From NCBI GenBank assembly GCA_019022495.1, contig JAFEKR010000012.1, positions 1,488,001 to 1,552,000 on the forward strand: a DNA stretch of 64,000 bases, given 5' to 3'. Within the stretch, counting starts at the first letter, position 1. Every line of letters begins with the position of its first letter. The notes under the pieces are model-generated. The model ran no database searches, was not told the origin of the DNA, and saw nothing but the letters and a program-made list of their open reading frames with translations. The position numbers and the translations under genes were made by a program. Source of the DNA: Epichloe hybrida (Eukaryota > Ascomycota > Sordariomycetes > Hypocreales > Clavicipitaceae). Shown here piece after piece: positions 25,917 to 38,320 of the stretch.

Positions 25917-27773
25917 CAGAGCATTACATTACATTACACATTACATTACATTACATTACACCCCCCTTTCACACATTACATTACATTACATGTAATTATT
26001 TGTAATTAAATGTAATTATTTTTTATTTTTTAATATTTAGGTTAAGTAATTAGAAATTAATAGTAAGAAATAACTTAAATAATTAGAAAAGTATCTATTA
26101 GGTTTCTAAAAATATAGATTAAGGTTAAATTACTATATAAATCTTAATTATAACTTATAACTTATAAAACTAATAAAACTTACTTTTTAAGCTTATTTCT
26201 TAGAAAAATATTAAAAACTTACTTTTAAGTATACTTTTTTAATAGAAAATCATATATATTTAAGTAAATCAGCTATAAAGAAGTTAATACTATTATTAGT
26301 TAGACTTACTTTAGACCTAGTTTTAGGTATACTATCTTTTTAAGAGAAAATCATATATATCTAAGCTAATAAGCTATAAAGAAGCTAATAGTATTATTAG
26401 TAAGACCCACTTTAGACCCACTCTTATATATACTTCCTTTTTAAGAGAAAATCATAAATATTTAAGCTAATAAGCTATAAAGAAGTTAATACTATTATTA
26501 ATCAGACTCACTTTAGACCCACTTTTAAGTATACTATCTTTTTAAGACAAAATCATATATATCTAAGCTAATAAGCTATAAAGAAGTTAATAGTATTATT
26601 AGTAAGACCCACTTTAGACCCACTTTTTTATATACTTCCTATTTAAGAGAAAATCATAAATATTTAAGCTAATAAGCTATAAAGAAGTTAATACTATTAT
26701 AAGTAAGACCCACTTAAGACCCACTTTTATATATACTTGCTTTTTAAGAGAAAATTATAAATATTTAAGCTAATAAGCTATAAAGAAGTTAATACTATTA
26801 TTAGTAAGACTTACTTTAGACCCACTTTTATATATACTTTCTTTTTAAGAGAAAATCATATATATCTAAGTAAATAAGCTATTAAGAAGTTAGTACTATA
26901 ATTAGATAAACTTACTTTAGACTTACTTTTAAACTTACTTTAGAAAATACCTTTTATTTAAAATAAAATTATATATAACTAGGTAAATAAGCTATAAAAA
27001 AGTTAATTATATTATAAATAAACCTTATTATATACTTAATTTTTATTTATACTTTAAATAAACTATATTATTATTTTATAGCTTTAAATTCTTATAAACC
27101 TATATTACTTATAAGCTTTTTTAATTCCTTTACTAAAAAGAAATAAACTTTTATTTTAAAAAGTATAATATTTATTTATTAACTTTATAAAATTAGATTT
27201 TAGATTTTATCTTAAATTAATTTACTTTTAATAATATAGGCTTTTTAAAGATTTCCTTATTAGTTCTTAATATAATTATTTAGACTTATAATATATTATT
27301 TTATATTAAATTTTAAAGTATATATAGGGTATGATTTAGTAAAATAAATACTTAGGTTAAATAATATAATATTAAATCTTAGAAATTAGATTTATTAGTA
27401 TTTTAAAATCGTATAATATAAAACAAAATTCAAGGATTTCTATTATACTCTTAAACCTATATAGTATACCCTACACCCTAATATATAACTAAGAATCTAA
27501 AACTAAGGAAACTTTAATAATTTATAGTAAATAAACTAAAATAGTTATTAAATTAACACTAATATTAACTTAATAAAGAAAAATCCATATAATATTATAA
27601 GATCTTAATATACCCCACTTTTATTTTCCCCTAACATTACATTTGTAATGTTTGTAATGTAATGTAATGTAATATGTAATAATTACACATTACATTACAT
27701 TACATTACATTACATTACACATTACATCCAAACCCCAAATATTACATTACATTACATTACATTACATGCTCTG
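25917..27773. mobile_element. hAT-like non-autonomous element B, 1857 bp
   Basis: Termini CAGAGCATTAC and ATGCTCTG form an inverted CAGAGCAT pair. CCTATAGT is duplicated exactly at 25909-25916 and 27774-27781. Both ends consist of ATTAC pentamer arrays, at about 25922-26000 and 27635-27767. The centre has a ~101-bp tandem repeat (26240-26945) and AT-rich spacer. No transposase motif is seen, so it would need a transposase from elsewhere. It has the same terminal CAGAGCATT as element A but different subterminal repeats. Confidence 0.87.
26240..26945. repeat. ~101-bp minisatellite, about seven units
   Basis: The landmark AAGAGAAAATCATA recurs at 26342, 26443, 26543 (variant AAGACAAAAT), 26644, 26745 and 26847, spacing 100-102 bp. 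Each unit also has CTAATAAGCTATAAAGAAG and GACCCACTTTAGACCCACTT segments. The last unit is diverged. Confidence 0.88.
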
Positions 27774-30463
27774 CCTATAGTTAACTTTCCTATAGCGCTA
27801 GTATTAGGTATTATCCCTCTAAAAACCTCTTTAGAATAGTATTCTTTAGAGATATAGCAAATTAAGCCTTTATTACACTCTGATAGCTTATAGAGCTCCT
27901 ACCTAAGGAATATATATTAAAAGGCTTAATTATTTAGGGTTATAAGGATATTAACATTAGTAGCATTATAGTTAGTCTATAGTCTAAAGTAGAAGAATTA
28001 TATAATACTTAGGTATACTATTAATAGTAGCTTCTTTATATTATTATTATTATCTTTAGCCTCTATGCAAGCTAAAAGATATAATTCCTAATTCTAACCT
28101 AAGCCTTTATTAGGCTTATTATTATCCTACCCTTTATAGAAGGTAAGAAATACCTAGAATCTCTTCTCTAAAGGGGGTATATAATATGTTTTACTAGCTT
28201 ACTAGTAGTCCTTTTCCTTTTAATACTCTTTAGCAAAGTAATTAGAGAACTAGTAGCTACTCTTATTACACATAAAGTAATACTTAGTGCTTAGCCTAGG
28301 GCTTTATTTATAATAGCTTCCTTTGCTATAGGATTATTATCTATACTAATAATTAGTAAATATAGCCTCTAGAGGGTCTTCTTATTAGTACTAAAGGTAT
28401 TAGAAGAACTTCTTATTTAATTCCGTAATAGTAATTACCTTATAAAGGTCTTTAGCAAGACTTTTAAAGCCTAGGGAGTGTATATATTTCACTATTTAAT
28501 ATTTAGGCACACTAGCTATAGCATTTAACGCCTACTTATAAAGCTTAGTATTTACTATTTTAGCAGGGTATAGCCCTCTATAGATCTTCTTAAGGGTTAA
28601 TAACATAATCTTAAGGTAATTAAGCTTGCTTTTATTAGGGTTCTTCTTAATTATATTCTTTAATATTATACTACTTTATTTATAGTAATAGAATTACTAG
28701 TTACTTTCTATCTTAAAGTATTAATAAATATAAGTAATTATCTCTTTATAGGAATAGTTATTCCTAAAGAGGTAATTAAGGAAGTATTTTTTAGTATTAC
28801 TTATTAATATAATAAGGAAAGCCTTCTAATAATACATTTAAGGAAGGTTAATTCTATTACACTTATTTTTAAAGAGCGTAATCTTTAGCGTTAAGAAGTT
28901 ATATAGCTTCCTACTATAGTAGTTACTATCCTTATATATCTTTATAAGCTCTAAGATCTTCTTTATAATATAATCTTTAGAGAGGAATTACTATAAAGGC
29001 ATAATTTATTATAAATAATAGTCCACTAGTTATTATTAATAATAATTATTAGGATAAAGCTATTGATTTAATAGTAATCATTATTAGGGCTTTTATAAAG
29101 GTTTAGGTAGTCTTTAGGGTTAGGGAAGGTGGATTTCTAGGGTAGGTTATTAGGGCTATTAATATTAAGGCTCTTAGGGTTTAGAAGATTATAGTCTTTC
29201 TTATAATCTTTCCTATAACTAAAGAGGTATTAAAGTTTAATAAAGCACTTCTTTAAGGGATGCTAGGATTAAATATCCTAGGCCTTGCTTAACAAAAACA
29301 CTATAATCTTATAGAGAATTATATAATTCTCTAATAACTTCCTTTATAGCCCTTTTAAAGGTATCTTTAGACTAGCCTTTAAAGTCTTCTTAGAATAATT
29401 CCTATAGGTTATTATCTCTCTAACCTTAATGCTTACTAAGGTTAATAAATCTTATAATCTAGTTATTAAGCTTAAGCTATATAGTAGTCTCTAGATCTAG
29501 CTTAATAAATTCTTTCTAATTACTAGAGAAGTTATAAGTAAGCTATTAAAGATATAAAGGTAACTTATACTCTTAGGGTCTTTTAAGGGTAATAATTAGA
29601 GCCTTACTATTACTAGTAGCCTTTACTCTTATAGAAAGTCTAGATTCCTTTACTATTTTTAACTATAAAAGGAATATTATTAAGTTATTATTATTTACTA
29701 CTAATTAAGCTCCTATGTTTACCTATTGCTATTACAAAGGTTTTCTTTCGCACTTTAGGAGCGTTATTACTCTAATAGAATTAGAAGATTATAAAAACAG
29801 GAAAAACAAAAGAAAAAGCAGTAAAAGTAGTAATAAGAATAAATTAATAGGGATAAATAAAGCAATAGAAGTACTAAAAGTAACTAGAAAATAATAAGAA
29901 AAGTAATAAGGGAATAATAGGAATTACTACTTCCTATTTTCTATAAAAAGGAGGGAAGGAGGTAATCTCTCTCTCTTACTAATAAGTATAGGGCAAATAG
30001 CACTAAGAGTAAAGGGGGCAAGAAATAAGTAGTAAATGCTTATAGGGAGAGATTAAAGGTCTATTAGAAGGTAATATATTAAAGGGAATTTATAAGTATA
30101 TTAGCTAGCTTAGCTAAGGTTATTTAACATTAGGTTTAAAATAAATACCTCGCGGTAATAGATTTAGTTAGTTAGTTAGTTTTCTTATAATAGACAATAA
30201 AATCAATAATTAATAACAATATCCTAGATAGATATAATAAAGTTATATCCCTTAGCCTAAGGGTTAATAGATTAATTCCTTAGAAGCCTAATAAGCCTAT
30301 AACTAGGATTCTAGTCTCTTCCTTTAGCACACTTATATAGTTATACCTCTCTACTATAATAACTATTATAGTATAACAAGGGGTAGTGGTAGTAGTGTCT
30401 ATAGAAATATCTTTTCTTATAATACCTAGCTTATCTATAGTTATAAAGTTAACTACTAATTAG

Positions 30464-30723
30464 TGTTAGTTACACTAAGGTGCCTGCGTAGGTAATAGGA
30501 TAATCCCGTAATATTAAAGTTAATAATAGATAGATAGCTAGGAAAAAGAGGGAGAAGAGAGGGAAAGTCTAGATACTAGGAAAGTAAGCAAAATCTATAT
30601 GTAAGGCAAAAGAGAGGGTAGCGAATTAATGCAGCCAATTGTGTCGCGTGCATTGCGCTAGACCCACAATTCGGTCTAGTCTTTGGCCACGATTGAACCG
30701 ATAAAGATCCGAAGGAATTAACA
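30464..30723 (-). repeat. Copia-2 right LTR (5' LTR)
   Basis: 260 bp, TGTTAGTTACACT...AATTAACA, followed by ATACT. Its right half is clearly less RIP-mutated than the left LTR copy (it keeps GTGTCGCGTGCATTGCGC). Confidence 0.9.
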
Positions 30724-30728
30724 ATACT

Positions 30729-31998
30729 TATTATTACTTAAATTAATTTAGCTAAGGCTAAGCCCCTAGCTTTTTCCCTTATAAATATAGCTTATACCTA
30801 AGGTACCTCTAAGGTATAGTAACTTATACTTACTTAAATAATACTTACTTACTAAGGTTATAATAACCTAGCTACTAAATTCTTTTATAGTATAAGAACT
30901 ATAAATAATAACTTAGCCTAGTCTATTTTTACCTAGGAGGTAAGTAATACCTAAGTCTAATTAATAGCTAAAACTATTATAAAGCTAGCTTATACTATTA
31001 CTAAGACTTACTAATAGCTTAATAACACTAATAATACCCCCCCCTTCCTAATTACTTTATATTATAGTAAAAACTTACCACTAAAGCGCACGCATACTAG
31101 ATATAAGCTAAGCGCCTTAATTCTTTATAGCTAAATTAAAATATACTTTTTTAGGGCTATTATTTATCTATATATCTCCCTATTATAACTTAAATCAGTT
31201 AAGTACCTCTATATATATTATACTTTCTAATAGCTCCTATATTAGTTATATATAGCCTTTTTATTTAACTAAGATATTTCTATTTAAACCCTTACCTAGC
31301 GTGTTTTTAGCCATAAGGATTTCCTTTATCTAATACTTTATAAGATTATTATTAGTATTTATTATAATAAGTTCTAGTAGTAAATATTTATTAGCTAGTC
31401 TTTAGCTTAGTAATAGGTTATTTACTATACACTAGACTAGGTTAATATAGAAGATAGAATATAGTCCCTTTAGGATATCTAATTTAACTATTAAAGGTAT
31501 AGAAACCTTAAGTACCTTATATTTAGCTATAACTTAATCTAACTTCTTATAGGGATAGTTTATCTTAATATTACAAAGGCTAAGCTATATATAGTCCCTA
31601 ACCTAAAACTATTCTACTAGTTTACAACTACTATTTATATTCTCTTACTACTATTACTAAATAAAAGCTATTATAGCTTATATTAAATCTATACTATTCT
31701 TTAGATATTACAAGAAGGCTTAAGCCCTTCCCTTTGCTAATATAGTAGATAGCCTTATAGGGGATAAATCCTAAATTATAGCTATATTAAACCTATAAGG
31801 TGCTATATTCACACTTATTTTAGTTACTAATAAATCCCTGTTATTTAAGGCTAGCTAGTAGGCTAGTAAGTAATCTAGCTATTTAAACTAAGAGAATAAT
31901 AATATTACACGTAGTATAGCTTATACTTCCTAGTTAGCCCTTTTTATACTACTATTTATCTAAGGGTCGTGTGTAGTAAAAAGTAACTATTATATACT
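30729..31998. other. Internal piece 3 of the outermost LTR element
   Basis: AT-rich, RIP-like sequence between Copia-2 and the copy-2 repeat. The former coding frame, if any, is too degraded to name. The last nine bases (31990-31998) are the TTATATACT duplication of the next repeat. Confidence 0.4.
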
Positions 31999-32770
31999 TA
32001 CTCCCCCTCCCGGGCACGAGGTAAAACTGCTTAAATTATAGATCTCTATTTTTCAACACCTTTTCTAAATATCTAGCCTTCTTCTCTAGCTTTTTATTTC
32101 CCTTCTTCTTCTTACTTTTCCTAAATTTCTTAATATTTTCTTTGGTTTTTTAAATTTCCTTTTTATCTAGAATTTCCTTAGATTTCTAGATAGCTATTAG
32201 GTTCTGTAGCCTAGTGGTTAAAGCCCCTAGCTTATGGTTACCCTTAGCTATACTATTTTCTGATTAGTTAGTTCTTAATTAGTTAATTAGTAGCCCTTAA
32301 CCTACCTGTGGATTGTAATAGGTGTAGTGCGTTTGTTACGAATTAGAGTGGAGTTAAGTAAGGATAAGTTATGTTTTTTTTTTTAGTTTGCCTTAGAGCT
32401 TTAAAAGATAAGTTATAAGATAGAAGAGATATAGAGAGATAAAACAAATATAGTTACAGAGCAAAGGGGAATTATATTAATTTATGCTATAAGTAAAACT
32501 TAAATAGATTTAAGTTTAACTATAGTTACGAATTATAACTCTTACGTAATTATAGCTATAAAGTTTGTTATAAACTTTATATTAACTCTTTAGCCCTTAA
32601 ATTTATAGCTTAAAGCTTATTCCTTTTATGTTTTACCTAATACTATAGTGATTATTAAATTTAGTTGTTACATGTAGCACTAGCTAGGTATTACTAGTAC
32701 TTTTTTTAGATCCTTGAAAATTAGATGCATTAGCCACAGCCAATGACCCCAAAAAAAATTTAAAAATCAA
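31999..32770 (-). mobile_element. ~0.77 kb repeat family, copy 2, with 9-bp target duplication
   Basis: Runs from TACTCCCCCTCCCGGG to AAAAATCAA and is flanked by TTATATACT at 31990-31998 and 32771-32779. It has no terminal inverted repeats. One end is A-rich, like a retroposon tail. TAGCCTAGTGG at 32207-32217 fits the tRNA A-box consensus. A loose B-box-like GTTACGAATT lies at 32336, farther away than normal. A retroposon with variable-length duplication is possible; the class is unresolved. Strand is given relative to the 24951 copy. Confidence 0.7.
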
Positions 32771-32779
32771 TTATATACT

Positions 32780-33811
32780 AACTTTATTATAAAGCTTAGT
32801 CTAAAAATTACTAAGCTAATCTAACCTATAGTCTATAATAATTTATATAAGAAACCTATAAAATTACTACTAGTAGTGCTTAAATTATTCTGCGTATGCC
32901 TTAGCTTCTATTAATATTATTACCTCTAACTAGATATACTTTAAAAGCTAGTTTGTAATAACTATAAGGAACTATAAGTAATCCTAGGCTTAAGCTAGAA
33001 GGTTAGTTATAAAGTTAATAGATATTTATAACTAGTACCTATTAGGTAGTGAAATTAGCTTTAATAAGCCTTATTATAGCTACTAGCTCTTTTGCCCTTT
33101 ATAATAGTAGTAGTTTTATATAAACTAGGCTATATCTTATAATATACTATCATAATAGAAGTCTCTTTAAAGCGCTTTAAAGGTTATATTCTAGCCTAGG
33201 TAGCTTAATAAGGGTAAGTTATAAATATATTATATTAATATTATAGTTAGTGGCTCCTACTTAGGAACCTATATCTATCCCTAAAACTAGAGTGCTCCCT
33301 TTATACTAATCTAATAGTTTGTGATTTATTCCCTAGTATTAGTAATATCTAGAAACTTCCTACCCCTTATTACTACTACATCTATTTATAGCTTATAAGC
33401 TTTATCCTAAGCTACTAACTAATCCTATAGAGACTAAAGGTGCTTATCTATAAATATTAACTTACTAGTAAGTAAATTCCTTAATATAGCTAGGCTACCC
33501 TCTAGGGAAATCCTATCTATTACTATAATAGGTTTAAGGTAAATATATAGCTATCCGCCCTTAAAGAAGAATTTTATAAGGCTTATTACTAACTAAATAA
33601 TTAGTGCCTTTACCCTTTCTATTTCTAGCCTATCTAGATAATGCTATAATAATATATCTAGATATTCTGCTTAAGTACTTAGTTTATAATATAAATAGAA
33701 ATTAAAGAGTACTAGAGTCTTTGCTTACTATATTACTATACCTAATATTTTAATATTTCCCTTAGTGCTATAAAGTACTTAAGGTTCTTATAGTTTATTA
33801 GTATTATATAT
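32780..33811. other. Internal piece 4 of the outermost LTR element
   Basis: AT-rich DNA between the copy-2 repeat and the LINE2 3' end. No recognisable domain. Confidence 0.4.
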
Positions 33812-34442
33812 ATATTATTTACACTAGTTAGCTTTATAGATAGCTATTACTAGTACTCCTACTACTAAGTTAAAAAGGATAACCCTATACTAGGAAGAAA
33901 AACCCCCTTATATCTATATATAGGCTAGCGCTAGCCTTATAATAAGTCTACGCTACTTAGTGTGTTTCCTATTATAAGTATTTATTACTAGCTTACACTA
34001 GCCTTATCCTATTAAAAAGAAAAAGAAAGGAAAAATATATAAAATAAGTATTTATAGGCCCCTTCTAGTCCTATTCTAGTATAATAACACACCTATCCTA
34101 AGTCTTTTTACTTTAGGCTAAGGTAAAGTAAATCTAGATTTATAGTATTAATTTACTTCTTATTTACTCTTATACTAACTCTTCTTTAGCCTTACTTTTT
34201 AGCTATCTCTAGCCTATTTTTACCTTATATATTTAGTAAAGTCTAAGTACCTAGTTTTATTTAATTAATATAAGGGGAGAGTAATTATAGCCCTAGACTA
34301 GGGTAGTCCTAGGTTAAGATTACTTATATGTCATTAGATTTGTTAATTATATTTTATTTTATTTTTAAGTAAGTTATCTAAATTATCCCCCCCTCTCTCT
34401 CTATAAGTATAAAAGAGAGCTCTCCCCCCCCTAGGGTCCTAG

Positions 34443-34792
34443 TGGGGTTACAGTAAATCTCGGCTGCAACAAAGTTAATCTCGTATCTAGGGTGGGGCCT
34501 TGTGACGGGCAGAATAGCATATGCAAAGTTATAGCACTATATTATAGGGCATATACTACCTATAGCCCCTATAACTAGCAAATCAATTAACGAATTGATT
34601 GACAAATTGATTGACGAATTGATTGACGAATTGACGAATTGACGAATTGACGAACTTCGCACTAATACACTGTGGTCTTTAGCATATGCTAAGCATATGC
34701 TAAGATTCTTTACTACCTACCTAATCTAGACTTAGAGGCTCCACCCTAGATACGAGATCAACTTTGTTACAGCCGAGATTTACTATATGCCT
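34443..34792. mobile_element. MITE-like element, 350 bp, ~50-bp inverted repeats, 8-bp duplication
   Basis: The LINE1 equivalent (about 19780) is uninterrupted. In LINE2 the insert is flanked by GGTCCTAG at 34435-34442 and 34793-34800. The arms contain GTAAATCTCGGCTGCAACAA and its reverse complement, continuing to CTCGTATCTAGGGTGG. The middle has tandem AATTGATTGACG (12 bp) then AATTGACG (8 bp) units at about 34575-34655 and repeated AGCATATGCTA. It keeps CpG sites, unlike its surroundings, so it looks young. The 8-bp duplication would suit hAT, but the ends are not clearly CAGNG, so the superfamily is open. Confidence 0.82.
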
Positions 34793-37510
34793 GGTCCTAG
34801 TCTCTTTCTTCTCTTTATATTAAACTTCCTATAGGTTCTTCTTTTCTTTCTAGCTATTTAAGGCTATTCTAGGCTAGGGTTATGTTATTTACTAATATTT
34901 ACTATAGATTTAGACTAAATCTAGTATAATAGCACTAGAAGCTATAAGTACTTTAGTGTTACTACTTATCTAGCTTTAATTTACCTAGGAATCCTATAAG
35001 TATAAGGACTTCCTAGGGAAGTCTATAACTAAGAAGTAATACGCATAGGTCTTAGAGGAGGGTCTATCTATAAGTTATATTTACCTTTACTCTAAGCCTA
35101 GTTTACTACTAATTTACTTTAGCTTAGTAAACTAAGAGAAGTCTAATATATTTCCTATAAATCTTATTTAATTTAGGACCTTAGGTATTAGTGCTATCTT
35201 ATTATTAGTAAGTTAGTCTTACTCTAGCTTAGTAATAGGGCTAACTTACTAGATAAGGGTAGCTACTAATATATATTTTAACTATTAGGTTTAGAACTAT
35301 TAATACTATTAGGCAATAATTACCTTTACTCTAGCTTAGTTCTATATTTAATTTACTATTTAGCTAAATTTATCTAGTAATTAAAATAAGTACTAGTAGT
35401 TAGTTAAGACCTAGGCTTCTATAGCTAATAAGGGTATAGTAAGTTTACTCTAGCTTAGTAGTAAGTTTATTCTAGCTCTAATATTTTCCTTAATAAGCCT
35501 TAGAAGGCTTCTAGGACTAGGTTAAAAAGCTTTATACTAGTAATTAGGTAAAGAAAAAATAAAGCACCTTAGTAGTAAGCTTAAACTAAGCTAGTTTCTC
35601 TAAGGAATAGTATACTAAGCTTATCTTTTAGCTTATATACCTTAATATATATATAGTAAAAATAAACTATCTCTTACTTACTACTATCCCTATAAAAAGT
35701 TATAACTAAGTAGCTATAAGTATAATTCCTATCCTAGAGAAATAATAAGGTAATAGCTTAATTTTAGTTTAAAGTAAGGGTAGTAGTAAGCTAGTAAGAC
35801 TTATAATACCTAGAGTTTATAGTTAAAATTAATTTAATAATAGTTCTAGACCTAAATATTCTCTATTATAATTATAAATTATAAATTTAGTCCCTCCCCT
35901 AGCTTACCTTTATACCTATACTATTTATTCTATTTCTTATACTATATTTATAATTAGGAGGTTTTCTATTTATTAATAAAGTTAGCCTAGGTCTAGTAGT
36001 ATTCTAAGCTATCTTATAGCTAGCTCTTATACTAATAAGTAATATTAGAGTTATCTTATACTAAGGAACTATTTAGCTAAATATTTTACTCTTTAAGGTT
36101 TATTTAGGGCTAGCCTTACCTCCTATATATTAGTAAGCTATTACTACTAAGGTTACGTATAGTTATATTTACTATAATTAACTAGTATATAGTATTAGTT
36201 TTCTATAGCTTAACTATAGCTATATAGAGGTAAAACTACCCTAGGAATCTTTCTTTAAAATAAGAACTTATTTAGGCCTATCTTTCCTATATGTAATTAG
36301 ATAATTATTAAAGAGATATACTTATTTATATTAGTATGAAATTCCTAGATTTCCTTTAGGTTATAGGAGAGTAAGTAATCTTTAGTTAGTTCTCTAATAT
36401 ATTTATTCTAAGCTAGCCTCTCTTTATTATACTAGTCCTCCTAATATTTCTTTTATTTCTTATCTAGGTCTATATCTAGCTTACTATTAATAAGTAAGGG
36501 TTTACTTCTATAGTATAGTATTATTATTACTAAGTTAGCTATAGCTTAGATTATTCTTACTATTTTACTATTAATAATTATATCTTTAAACCTTTACTTT
36601 ATCTTATTTAGGTAAAGATTCAGGGGGGGATATAGGTCTTAACCTCTAGTTATATAATAGGTATAGCCTTAAATACCCCTATAATAATCTAAAGGTAAGC
36701 TAATTAATTTACTATAAAGCTTTTTACTACTTCTCTTAGCTTCTTTTCTTTCTTAGTAAGGGTATAGTAAGTACTTACTTTATAAGTAAGGATAAGCTAA
36801 ACTACTTATATATATAGGAGTCTAGTATCTCTAAAGCTATATCCCTAGGCTAATACTACTAGCTTAAAGAGTATAAGCTACTACTAGGCTAACTTACCTT
36901 TAAGAATATTTTTATAAGCACTTTAGTTAAGTTTTTTATTAACTTATACTCCTAGGAACTTATATAATTTTATAGGTATTATCTCCTTTACTTTAAGTTA
37001 GACTCTAGCTTAGAGAGGTCTATAAGACTTACTAAAGTATATAAGTTTAGTTTTAGCTAGGTTAAACTTAACTCTTACTTACTTTACTTATTCCTTATAA
37101 ATCTTTTATATAGCTTTAAGTTTTCTCTAAGTCTATACTATATTCTTACTAAAGGCTACTATATTTATATTATTTATAAATCCTATAGCTACTATACTTA
37201 GAATAGCCTAGAGGTAAGTATAAAGCTTTACTAAGTAAAGTAAGAAAAGAATTAAAAAGAGAGATAAACCTTATAAGGTACTAGCCTTAATTATAAATAG
37301 TCTAGAGAGTTCTTTATTAAAGCTAAGCTAGCTTATTTTATATATAAGGAAGCTTTATATTATTACTATTAGCTATTATAAGACTCTTATCTTTATAAGT
37401 AAGTATATTAGGTATAGGTAGCTAACTTTATTAAACACTAAAAATATATTTATTTATACTAGTAAGGTAATACTACCCCTTCCCTAGGCGTCTCTAATAT
37501 ATTTTATAAG

Positions 37511-38320
37511 TGTTAAAAATAAGACCTATTTTTAGCCCTTTTCTAGTTAAAAAAACCTTCTTATTACTAGCTTGCTTTGCAAGTCTAACAGCTGCACTGC
37601 AGCTGTTAATAGTTGTGAAAGCAGCTATTAATAGCTGCGTCGTAGCTATTAATAGCTACGTCTAACCGTATGGATAACTAATTAGTTAATTACATTATAG
37701 CTATAAGTGTAACTATAACCACGTCACTAGTAATTAGGTAAGCTAGGGTGACGTAAGCAGGTTACCCTATAGGTGACTTACCCTATAGCTATCTTTAACA
37801 GCGATTTTCTCTTTAACTAGAGGTTATATAAAAGTTTCATATATAGTAAATTAAAGCTAGAAAATAGGGCTTTCTCTTTATATAAGGTTATTTTTTAGAC
37901 TAAACGTTAGTGTATATAGGTTGCTAGCTAGTATAGTAGTGAGTTGATTTTTTGGTTTTTGTATATAAATGAATTTTGCGGAAAATCAAAAGTGGCCTGT
38001 AAGACCCCACTAGTGGCCTAGATCCTCTAATATAGTTAGTAGGTTTATAAGAGAAAGAAGATCTTTTTAACTAGCTAGATAGCTAGTCCTCTTAACTAAC
38101 AATAGCCGCATTACTTATATAACGTATTTAAAATCAATTCTATTACTCTATAAGATATTATAAAAGTGATTTAAATTAAATTCTATTAGTTAATAACTAC
38201 TATAACCTTCCGTTATGTTACGTTAATTAATTTAACGTTATAGCCCTATTAGTCCCTAACCATAGAGCTTGCACTTATATAGCTATTACTAGCTAGTAAC
38301 TAGCTTCCTACATTTTAATA
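37511..38320 (+). repeat. Copia-A 5' LTR
   Basis: 810 bp. Around 37600-37675 it holds repeated AGCTATTAATAGCT palindromes separated by ACG/GCG. Confidence 0.9.

Larger units (their letters stand above)
20968..30723 (-). mobile_element. Copia-2: LTR retrotransposon carrying three nested insertions
   Basis: LTRs at 20968-21231 (264 bp) and 30464-30723 (260 bp) start TGTTRGTTACAC and end GGAATTAACA. ATACT is duplicated at 20963-20967 and 30724-30728. The purine-rich tract by the left LTR and the CTAATTAGT sequence by the right LTR, both read on minus, give minus orientation. Inserted into it are a 410-bp hAT-like element (23650-24059), a ~755-bp repeat (24951-25704) and an 1857-bp hAT-like element (25917-27773). 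Removing them leaves about 6.7 kb. The interior aligns along its length with Copia-3 (50765-55681), for example 25709-25900 with 54325-54560, so both belong to related families. It is RIP-degraded and has no intact ORF. Confidence 0.87.

Noticed and set aside
25917..27773. ATTAC arrays as an internal telomere or a CRISPR-like array
   Set aside because: The unit is not TTAGGG, the arrays sit symmetrically at the ends of an element with an exact 8-bp duplication, and there are no spacer-separated repeats.
11716..30723. Copia-1 and Copia-2 as the two ends of one composite element
   Set aside because: Each has its own LTR pair and exact 5-bp duplication (GTATA; ATACT), so they are separate insertions.
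32201..32345. tRNA gene
   Set aside because: Only the A box fits; the anticodon stem does not pair, the B-box-like site is too far away, and copy 1 carries the same block as part of a repeat.
24951..32770. The inverted 0.77-kb repeats could be long terminal inverted repeats of one 7.8-kb transposon
   Set aside because: The sequence just inside the left copy and outside it is Copia-2, while the right copy sits in the outer element beyond the Copia-2 LTR. The right copy has its own 9-bp duplication, so they are independent insertions.
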